Source: Chondrilla cf. caribensis (taxonomy: Eukaryota; Porifera; Demospongiae; Chondrillida; Chondrillidae). Taken from it: DNA of 50,000 nt. The notes under the pieces are model-generated. The model did not search any database. It was not told where the DNA came from and saw only the letters and a program-made list of their open reading frames with translations. The stretch spans positions 1,207,501-1,257,500 of the forward strand of contig OZ026562.1 in NCBI GenBank assembly GCA_964020155.1. Reading direction: 5' to 3'. Both the position numbers and the translations under genes were made by a program. Shown here piece by piece: positions 24,377 to 33,651 of this stretch (positions are counted from its first letter, which is position 1; each line of letters begins with the position of its first letter).

Positions 24377-25420
24377 GATACGTAATAAACTTTTAAATAA
24401 AAAATTGTTTTGAAATTCAAATGATATATTATATAGATTGAATCATAACAGGAATAAAAAGAATTAGATCAACTTGAATGAAACAGGTAAAGTATGCCTG
24501 TTGTGTGCATTATAAGATAATGGTTAAATTTCATGATCGGCACTCCAATTATAGTGTACTTCTGTAAGTCAAGGTGAATGACTTAGATAGAAATTAAGAC
24601 TTCTGTGTTATATCTTCTTGTGGGAGGTCAGCAATGGGAGAATGATGGAGACTGCTGGCAAAAAGGCCAACGTGGTGCTGGCAGGTTTGAGCGGTTGATA
24701 ACAATTGTAATTGACTGTAACACTAGTTTCATACTGGTTAATTCTTTGAAAAGTTGCATGCTATTTTGCTGTTTGTTGCAAAAATGTAGAATATAGGTAA
24801 ATTATTTGTTTCGTTGTAGTTTATCAAGTACAATGACTGCACATGTTGTGATATGTTTAATATGCATGACCTTTATATCCACATTGACCACCTTGCTTTT
24901 GTATAATTGTGTATATTATAATAAGTGGTAATGCTCCTATTTGTGAGCCAAGCCTTGTAAGCATTCTGGTACTGATCCAGATTGATTGTTTCTTTGGGAG
25001 TACTATTTGTGGAGAACTTTTGTCACAGTTTGCATGTTTTGTAACATGATGCATGGCCACATTTCTTGACAACTTGTGCAAAGAGATTGGTTCCACTGAT
25101 TGGTTGCGGAACTTGCTCATTACAGTATGCTTGCACAACTTCCACTTGTGTTCACTTGTGCATGATGTGTGGATGCATGCATGATTCCTTTTGTAATTGT
25201 TCTGAGACAGCTGGACTCTCATATTGCATCAACTGTGTTTATGTTTCTATTGTGGTTGATTGAAGTGTGTTCAGTGTATTATTGTATGTTTGTTAACGTG
25301 TGGTACGTATGTTTAGACATATTTATACATTTGATGCCATACCAAGAGCTACAGCTGTTGTACAAAACTGTAAAGTGCTTAGCAAGAACAATCATCTCAC
25401 ATGAGGACAAAAATCCTTAG

Positions 25421-25665
25421 GGATCAGGTAAAAGGAAGATAATGGACACTGGCCATATGGATTGACGACGTCGGGTTAGTGTTAGTAGGTAGAGTTATGA
25501 TTGGGGTTAGATCTGGGATACTTTTTGACCTATAATATTTGGTTCAAAAAAGGATCCAAGATCTAACCATACCCTTCTATGCATGCTCTACTACAGAGAG
25601 AGCATGACGCTAAGTGGATGTCATCAGTCCAAATGGCCAGTAGGTCGGTTCATTTTACCTGATCC
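25421..25665. mobile_element. Foldback / MITE-like element
   Basis: Perfect 13-bp terminal inverted repeats (GGATCAGGTAAAA / TTTTACCTGATCC). Further inverted similarity lies inside (ACTGGCCATATGGA against TCCAAATGGCCAGT, and GGTTAGATCT against AGATCTAACC). No open reading frame and no clear target-site duplication. Confidence 0.65.
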
Positions 25666-25798
25666 AAAGCCCTCTGTGCTGACGTCTTTCACATGAGAAC
25701 CAGTCGTCTCTACAACGAGGAAAACGTTCCATTAGTGAGCAATTGAAACTCGTAGATTACCCATCTTTTCGATTACGTAGACTGCACGTCATCTACAA

Positions 25799-25988
25799 AT
25801 GTCTGCCAAGATGGACGTCACCATGGCTGACCAATTCGAGCTCCCGAACGACGAATTGACGAACCCCCTTTCGGCGCAATGGGGAATCGAAATTCTGTAC
25901 GTAAAAACTTTGACAGCCTTCTTGATGATCGTTTTAAGCTTACCGACGGCGCCCGACCCGGAACACCCAGCCCCTGAGTCAAAGAAAC
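25799..25988 (+). CDS. Possible orphan first exon of an unidentified gene
   Basis: An ATG (AAATGTCTGCC) opens 63 codons (MSAKMDVTMADQFELPNDEL and on), ending at a strong GTGAGTG donor in phase 1. The local base composition is GC-rich and CpG-rich compared with the surroundings, as for a 5' exon or promoter. No downstream exon was found before the FN3/GIY-YIG gene, and the sequence is not recognised. It may be a coincidental ORF or the 5' exon of a gene disrupted by rearrangement. Confidence 0.25.
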
Positions 25989-26255
25989 GTGAGTGTCATT
26001 CTTGTCCGTCTCTCGGCAACTGCTGCTGATCTTGACGAAAGTCTTCCACCTCCGTGTGTGACGCGTCCGTGCCCCCTTCCGACGGGAGGGACGGATCGAG
26101 ACCAGTCGGTTGTGAACTCGTGGAATTTGCGCACAAAGAAAGTGCAAATGGGCCATAATTCTGCGAGTGTCCCGACGAAAAGCAATTAAATGCGTGGGCG
26201 ACCAACTTTCGACTCGCTATGGACCGGAAACAATTAACCTCGCTAACGCTCGGTA

Positions 26256-26797
26256 ATAATCGCGTATGTAAACGTGTTTGCGCAGAGCGAGGTATAACTT
26301 GAAATGCCTGGGTCGCTTACGAACGGGCGACTTTAGACATCGCTAATCTTTACTGAAGACTTTGTATAGCTATTGATGATGTCTCTCAGTATTGCATCAC
26401 CTGCCCATGTAGAGCCGGAGTGCTGGAGACCATCGATTCCAGGTTTCCTCGGAGTTTTAATCTTCCCCGCAAACCTTATATTGCATATTATTATTTAATT
26501 ATAGGCCTACTAACTTAATTGTTCAGCTTATTTCATCACAGACCATCACAGGGTATCTCAAATATGCTTTGTTACGTAATAAAAGACCTATAGGCCCTAG
26601 TAAGTATCTCATCGTCTGCGGATCAGTCTTGACACTTCAGGAACAGGATCCTGGCTCGTTTGCTTGTTGAGTTTTGTTAAATTTGGTTCTCACTGTAGAC
26701 ACAGTACCTATTTAGGCGGGCATCACCATACTCTGCCGAACAAGCCTACAGGACTGGCAGACTCGCATATTAGCTACGTTTATCGGATCGCATTGAG
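26256..26797 (+). promoter_or_regulatory. Conserved 5' flank of the FN3/GIY-YIG gene
   Basis: About 540 bp immediately upstream of the start codon, with landmarks GCGCAGAGCGAGG, TATAACTTGAAATGCCTG, CACCTGCCCATGTAGAGCCG and GGCGGGCATCACCATA. It is closely matched at 38,930-39,435 and again from 49,840 to the window end. This retention across units marks it as the likely promoter and 5' UTR. Confidence 0.6.
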
Positions 26798-29700
26798 ATG
26801 ATTTCAACTCACTTTAAAATTTTAGTAATTTTGGCCGTATATTGTTACCAAGAGAGTCTCGGTAAGAAGCTGTAGATCTGGTATAAGTACTGAGGGTACC
26901 TTTTACTTTAGCGTGTATGCATCTCATGATCAATGTACGGCACTAGTATATTATAAATGAGTCCGGTGGATTTACATAAAAGATTACCACTTACAGACAG
27001 AATACTTGCATGTCTCTGAAGCTATAACAATATATTATGTAGATCTCTTCAACTTCCATTCAAAGCCAATCATCCTGATAATCTGAGAGCAGTGGGTATC
27101 ACGAATACTTCAGCTATTCTCATATGGGACACATCTTTAAGTAGAAGTGTGACTGGCTATGCTGTGTATCGGTACCATCCTGGATCAAATGAACTGATTG
27201 CAAATACTACTCGCCGAGTTACAGACTACCCAGTCTCATCACTGACACCTGGTACATTTTATTGTTATCTTGTCCAATCCTACATCAGTGGGGTTTTATA
27301 TACATCCAGATCAACATCACGGTGTTTCAACACTCTGCAAGGTAAATTGAATATTGTGTTTAAATTATTTTATTGCAAACCTATGGATGCTATATATTTT
27401 ATATGCAGTACAGTCAGACCTCACTTATCCGCACACATCCGTTTCAGGTGGATTTGCGGATAAAGTGAGGGAACTGGATAAGTGAGGGTGCGGCATTGCA
27501 TGCATTTATAATGGGCGTATATATTGGGATGCGCTTGCTTGTACATAAAAGCAGATTTGCTTCTTCATGCTTGTGCTTGTAGCTATTTGCAATATAAGAC
27601 ATATATTACCTGAAAGCCTCTGTAAATTTATGAACAAATCGATGCCATATATATTTATAAAACAGGCAAATTTATATGGAAATGTAGGGGTAGTTGAAAT
27701 ATAAATAGTGTTAATTCTGCTAGTTTTGGTATTCATGCGACGCTCGTTAAATCAGTCAGAGTAGAATCGACCAAAGCTTCAAAATAACCTTTAATAAGCT
27801 TTAATCTACCTTCGACATCAGTTTGAAGCTGTTAAATCGATCTGTTTGAAAGTTTCAGACCAAAATATTTACATAGTCAGCTACAGTCGGCCATTTTGGA
27901 AGTTCAGTATGGTTGGGTTCAGGGCGTTTCTTGGTCGTTTAGAGGGTAAGCTAAAGGCCATTTCAGGCAAATAAAACTTGAAAAGAACAAAAAGTCTACA
28001 CAACGACGGACTCAACTTAATTTTTGCGGATATCCGAGGGCAAATTATACAGATTGGTATACAACAGTATACAAAGAGTGTGACCGGATGCGGATAGCGA
28101 GGTTTCCGGTTAACCGAGGTAAAAATGTATTGTGCAGATTCGTTTCAACAGGAATTTATGCGGATGGTGAGGGAACCGGTTATCTGAGGTGCGGATAAGC
28201 GAGGTCTCACTGTATACTGTATGCAACATTACTTCTAACTAAAGATTATTTATGATGGTGATTCAGACTCTGAATTGCACGGCAAAATTGTAGGCTATAA
28301 TAGTTCTATACAAAAATTATTTATTAATTGTAATTATTGATCCAGAATTACTGTATAATATTATTATTGTTAAAATATTGAATTCCATATATAGTTTGAA
28401 CATTTTTGTACTTATGGATAGTATAGATATAATAGAATGATCGAAAATAATATAGAATATCTGAATATGGAATGACAATAATATTGTCATTCTGAATCAT
28501 TACTCACTATAATAGTTGCACCTCTACCTCATTACATGTTGTCAGGCAATAATATCACTATCCATGCAACTCCCAGGACATCCACTGTGATTGTATTATT
28601 TCTCATGATTACTTACTATAGCTTTACCTTCACCTCCTACAATGTCAAGCAACAGTATCGTTACAACCTCCAGAACAGCCAGAGTGAGGTGGAGTGGCTG
28701 CTCTGGTGCTACCGGATACTATATTGGGTACAGATCAGGGTCCTCATTTTGGACTACTATTGAGACACCCAATACATGGATAACCATCCCAAACCTCCAA
28801 CCGTCAACTAACTACCAATTCAGAGTGCAGTGTGAGAATACTGTTGGTAGAAGCCCTTTCAGCTTTACAAATAAAGCAACAGTGGAAGGTACTTACTGAC
28901 TCAAAGACACACATGCTTCATAATTGATACTGTTACTGTAGATGTTACAGTAATTGTAGCAGATGATATTATTTGTAATACTCCTCTTTAATGTAGATAC
29001 TATTCCCCTGCAAAAATATTGCTATATGTGTAGCGTTTCGTTAGTAGATATGATAGACAGTTATAAGGGTCAATCTTCCAGCGATTTGACAGCGAGCGAC
29101 ACTTGAACAACAATAGCACATTATTTATTAACTTGCAGTAGAAACAGTCGAACACGGTCGACACTACAGAGATAAAAACTCAAAAACTCCTACTCTACTA
29201 CACTGTTACTCTACCACGTGGACCACACACACACAAAGACTACATTGTCCTGCGCAGAGCGCTTGTTACTACCTGACACTTAGCAATAGACACACAATGT
29301 ACTCCAGCACTTAGCAATAGACACACTCAAGTTCTACATATGCATGTATACAAACTCCAGAACAGCCACTGTGATTGTGTTGTTTCTTATCATTGTTTAC
29401 TACAGAAGTATCTCCTACGCTGTCGGGCAACAACATCAATACAACCTCCAGATCAGCCACAGTGAGTTGGAGTGGCTGCTCTGGTGCTAGCAGATACTAT
29501 GTTGGGTACAGCATATCAGGTTCCTCACTTTGGACTACTATTGAGACGCGCAGTATATCGATAACCATCCCTAACCTCCTACCGTCAACTAACTACCAGT
29601 TCAGAGTGCAGTGTGAGGATGCTGTTGGTAGAAGCCCTTTCAGCTTTACACAGAATAAAGCAACAGTGGAAGGTACTTAATGACTCAGAGACATGCATGC

Positions 29701-31300
29701 TTCATAATTGATACTGTCACTGTAGATGTTACAGTAATTGTAGCAAATATTCATAGTGTTGTATTTTAATATTCCTCTTCCGTGTAGATACTATGCCACC
29801 GACACTCAACACTATACAATTAACCCAGACGGAAGCACACATTACTTGGGAGGCTTCTCTACAGAGCTTCTCTGCAACCTCTTATGAAGTTATGGCAGTG
29901 GGAAACCATGGAACAAAACATACCTGCACATCCACATCCTTGAGTTGCACCATAAATAACCTCACTCCTGAGTCTGTTTATGTCTTCCAAATTAAAGCGG
30001 TGTCACCACATGGGACCAGTGCATGGACGTCACCAGTTTCAAGAAACACTCTCCCAATTGGTCAGTGAACCTTACATTTTGCACGTAAATACAATAATAT
30101 GTACAATGTATACGATGTAGTGGAACCTTCATATCCAACACTGACTGGGCAACATTAACTTCATGTTCCACAGGTTGTGAAAATTTTTGATTATGTAATG
30201 GCTGTTTCTATAGTATCTATTAGTTTTTAACCAAAACAATCATGTTGAATTTCCTTTGACATGTTATTAGATAACTAACTCAAAGGTTGTTCTTGTCCTC
30301 TGTTTAGCTCCAGGTGTGGTTGTCAACTTCACTGCAATTAACCAAACTATATCTTCTGTGTCTGTTCAGTGGATAAAGCTCAATACAGCTACCGATTTGT
30401 ATAAGGTTCCCAATGGAGCAGCATGCACACACAATAATAAACAGTATAACACATAGCGGACAAATGTATATTCATGGACAAATTTTTCATTACATGACAC
30501 ATGTCAGTATCAATTTAACCATACATGTATTATGTTCACCTACTGCTTCATGCTATTTGACAGTGTATAAGCAATATGTCTGTTTCAGCATATTGTTCAT
30601 GCAAACACACTGATACCCTACTGTGTATGTATACTGTGTAGAGGTAACATGGATTGCATGGAATTTCAGGCTATATTATTGTTGTTATTTTTAAGCTTAC
30701 TATAGATAATGGTAATGCTGACGATGCTGTTGAGGTCTCCGTGGTGAACTCTGCTGAGCAGTACACATTCCACGATCTCAGTCCTCATACTGACTACCAC
30801 ATCACTATATGGGCCATCAACAAGGCTGGGAGTGGACCCATTTCAACAGTTAATGTGACCACATTGTCTGTTATTGACGTTTCTACTGATACACGTAGGT
30901 ACAATAACTGTACATGTTATGCATGCACATTTGTACAAACCCTGTATATCACAGTAGTTCAGTTTGTAGTTATTTGTATATTATGCAGCTGCAGGACTGA
31001 TTGGTTCAACCTCAAGTCTTGGAATATTGTTATTTCTGCTTATTTTATCTATCCTAGTTGTTCTTCTTGCTCTTGGGTATGTGTAATATGAGCTGCTGCT
31101 GTTACTGCTGCTGTGTGTACATGTGTGTGTATGTGTATGTGGTGTGTACATGTGTGTGTATGTGTATGTGGTGTGTGCATGTGTGTGTGTATGTGTATGT
31201 GGTGTGTGTGTGTGTGTGCGTGTGCGTGCATGTGCGTGTATGGGGTGTGTGCATGTGTGTGTGTGTGTGTGTGCGCGCGCGCGTGTATGTGTGTGTGTGT

Positions 31301-31386
<86 letters not shown>

Positions 31387-31796
31387 ATATGTAGTGTGTG
31401 CATACAGTGTGCTACATAATATGTTTATAGTACATGCTATTTCTTACCTGTACTAACCTACACAATATATGTTTTGTGCATGTACAGTACTTACGTACGT
31501 ATGTTTATGCATATTTTTGCTTAATAGGTGTCAACGCGTTAGACGAAAACATATCTCCTCAACTAAACAGGAGACTTCCAACAATGACATTGACATAGAA
31601 ACCAATATAGGGTATTCTGTGTTGCTCCATAACAGTTACCTTGAGGAAGACTCCCTTTCTCTTTGTGAAGATGTGGAAACCCACAGACCTCCACCGCGAG
31701 ACAGACACAGAGGATTAGCCATTCCAACTATGCCAGTATGTTACAGCACAACTCTACCTAGTGTGGTGGTTCTATGTATTTGTACAGTGTATATAG

Positions 31797-31861
<65 letters not shown>

Positions 31862-32024
31862 TGTGTGAGCGTGCATGCATGCGTGTGTATGTGCAGGTAT
31901 ATGATTATAGGTTTGGGGAACTGATGACTTCCTAAAATTGGTTCAAAGTTTTCAGGGTTCCCCCTAGTGATACTAACCTGATCAATAATAACTATAATAT
32001 TCATTTTATGAATATATATATATT

Positions 32025-32062
<38 letters not shown>

Positions 32063-33187
32063 GGTGTGTTTAAATCACAATTTGACACATTTTGTGTATT
32101 CTTCACTCAAGGAAATAAAACCATCAGTTGTGGGAGCACCTGTTTATGCTTACTCTGAGGCCTTTGAGACTTATAGCGGTTGGTTCAATCCTTCAGTGAA
32201 CGAAGTGAGCTCGGTCAAGTGTATTATACCGTGTACATTCTACTTGCACACCTCCATGATTGTATGTAGAGTGATGTATATTATAGTGGACCACCAGGCC
32301 AGTAGTCAGGATTTAGTCGAGGATAAAAGATGACACAATATTATACAAAGTAACCTCAAACCTCAGAAAACTGGATCTCTCTCAATATGACCAGTTTGAA
32401 ATGATTAGTACACACATGATTTGAAATCAATGTCAGGTACTTCTCAGTCCGGAAGGAAGGTTCTGTTTATGTAACAACAAATTGCCTATTAGCCTGTGGT
32501 AGTATAGTGGTGTACTATCCGATATTAATAATATAATGCTAGTGGGCATAGTTCATCTAACATTCTAATATGACTCATGCATGGACCACTTTGAAATGAT
32601 TAGTACACACAGGATTTGAAAAAAAATGTCAGGTACTTCTTAGTCCGGAAGGGAGATTCTGTTTATAAAACAACAACAAATCACCTATGTCAGTATAGTG
32701 GCGTATTATCCAATATTATTAATATAATGCTAGTGGGCATAGTTCATCTAACATTTTAAACATGATAGTAAGCTCAATCCCATAGGTGCTGAGTGAAAAA
32801 CTTGGACTTAGCTACGAGACGTTTGCAAGACTTGGTCCTGGGATATTCTACTTGTTTCACAAGACCAAAATGAATGCCAAGTACATCGGGTATGCTCGTA
32901 GGCTTCCTGTGACTCTCTGTGGTATCATGAACAACCTCTACAAGAAAGAACAATGTGATCTGAATCCACTTGAAGTGGAGTTGAAGCACTTCTCTCCCTC
33001 TGCCGAAAACTGGATTATACAAGTGTGGGAGTGCGACAAGAAGGATCTGTTGTTGGAGAGAGCAAAGAGGATCATCCAGTACCAGACCCTGAAACCTTAT
33101 GGTCTGAACCAAAGATTGAAGATCACCAGCAAGGAGATGTGGGAGGGGTTCTCGGAGTGGTACATGGAATCCAAGAAGAAGGAATGA
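26798..33187 (+). CDS. FN3-transmembrane receptor with C-terminal GIY-YIG-like domain, copy 1
   Basis: Exons: 26798-26861, 27066-27341, 28622-28888, 29406-29672, 29788-30060, 30308-30405, 30589-30622, 30670-30894, 30989-31076, 31528-31735, 32112-32204, 32786-33187. All phases agree, giving 764 aa. Signal peptide at residues 1-21. FN3 domains at about 22-113, 114-202, 203-291, 292-382 and 383-500; the first four are each one exon with phase-1 boundaries. TM helix at about 507-530 (GILLFLLILSILVVLLALG). The tail contains SYLEEDSLSL, HRPPPRDR and VYAYSEAFETYSGW. A GIY-YIG-like domain lies at about 648-745: GIFYLF, KYIG, conserved Glu722 in LLLERAK and Asn739 in PYGLN. The usual catalytic Arg eight residues after YIG is Thr. 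Probably a cell-surface protein with a cytosolic nuclease-like module; its function is unknown. Confidence 0.85.
27411..28212. mobile_element. Non-autonomous pogo-like DNA transposon inside intron 2 of copy 1
   Basis: An 802-bp element with termini CAGTCAGACCTCACTTATCC and its imperfect complement GGATAAGCGAGGTCTCACTG, flanked by TA. Internal GCGGATA...GAGG motifs repeat. There is no transposase ORF. Copy 2 has the empty site GCAGTATATA at about 40,038, which confirms the insertion and its TA duplication. Confidence 0.88.
29026..29340. repeat. Insertion specific to copy 1 (intron 3)
   Basis: About 300 bp present between the second and third FN3 exons of copy 1 but absent from copy 2, where a (TA)n tract occupies the place. 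It contains two copies of GCACTTAGCAATAGACACAC. Its terminal structure is unclear, so the element type is undetermined. Confidence 0.6.
30589..30622 (+). CDS. 34-nt micro-exon of the FN3/GIY-YIG gene
   Basis: Bounded by TTTCAG and GTGTATG and encoding HIVHANTLIPY plus one base. It is required to connect phase 0 of the preceding exon with the phase-1 start of the next. The identical 34 nt exist in copy 2 at 42,284-42,317. The following intron is only 47 nt. Confidence 0.7.
31110..31390. repeat. (GT)n microsatellite after the TM-exon donor, copy 1
   Basis: About 280 bp of GT with GTATGTGTATGTG blocks, starting some 35 nt after the TM-exon donor on the sense strand. Confidence 0.96.
31797..31880. 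repeat. (GT)n microsatellite, copy 1 intron 10
   Basis: GT tract about 60 nt after the donor of the exon at 31528-31735. A homologous tract lies at 43,721 in copy 2. Confidence 0.95.
32025..32061. repeat. (GATA)n microsatellite
   Basis: Nine ATAG tetramers in intron 10 of copy 1. Not expanded at the homologous position in copy 2. Confidence 0.95.
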
Positions 33188-33346
33188 AGCCATTTTCACC
33201 ACTTTATAAAATAGTTTACATTGCTGAATTGATGCTTATCTTACTTTAATCCCCTGGTTTGATCTATAGTCTAAGACAGTTCATAGTTAACCTATGGATA
33301 ATAGTGCTAACTTTGATAATATTATAATCATACAGTGTTATGTAGT

Positions 33347-33352
33347 AATAAA
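33347..33352 (+). promoter_or_regulatory. Polyadenylation signal, FN3/GIY-YIG copy 1
   Basis: AATAAA 160 nt after the stop codon, conserved at the equivalent position in copy 2 (45,073). No other gene lies nearby on this strand. Confidence 0.65.
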
Positions 33353-33651
33353 ATATTAAATTTAATGTTCACGTAAATATCATTATTATAATTATCATGC
33401 AGACTCATATTATGACCTTCATCGAATATTATGATGGATTGATATCATACATCATCCATATAAGATGTACCTGTGTATAATACATCTTAGTCGAAGATGT
33501 ACTATGATTTATGGGTATATACTGTGGCTATACTTGAGGTCGATGGTGCGCAATTTAACCCTTGGACACAGGCCTTCAGGTTGTTGAGGGTTTTAGACGG
33601 AGAAGAAGCCCATTCCATTTTATTGCGTATAATAATAGTTGAATATTCTTG
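33353..33651. other. Intergenic spacer before the FN3 companion gene
   Basis: About 300 bp of AT-rich sequence with an ATGGATTGATATCATACATC / GATGTACC-rich segment, matched at 45,080-45,448 in unit 2. It probably includes the promoter of the companion gene. No exon seen. Confidence 0.5.

Larger units (their letters stand above)
24232..26255. other. 2-kb spacer present only in unit 1
   Basis: Between the TAF2 upstream region and the FN3/GIY-YIG 5' region. Units 2 and 3 jump directly from TTCAATAATA to TAATC...GTATGTA, so about 2.0 kb is missing there, or inserted here. The segment contains an 11-bp inverted repeat at 24,344-24,376, a foldback element at 25,421-25,665 and one candidate exon at 25,799. 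Other ORFs in it show no splice or codon support. Confidence 0.75.

Noticed and set aside
24605..25420. Several 60-120-codon ORFs on both strands
   Set aside because: No splice sites in phase, no recognisable domain, AT-rich composition and mutual overlap. They look like chance ORFs in the spacer.
25880..25920. Ubiquitin-like string YVKTLT in the orphan exon
   Set aside because: Only five to six residues match the ubiquitin start, and the following sequence has no ubiquitin similarity. Coincidence.
25818..26205. Minus-strand Arg/Ser-rich ORFs
   Set aside because: They arise from GC-rich composition opposite the candidate exon. No domain, start context or splice support.
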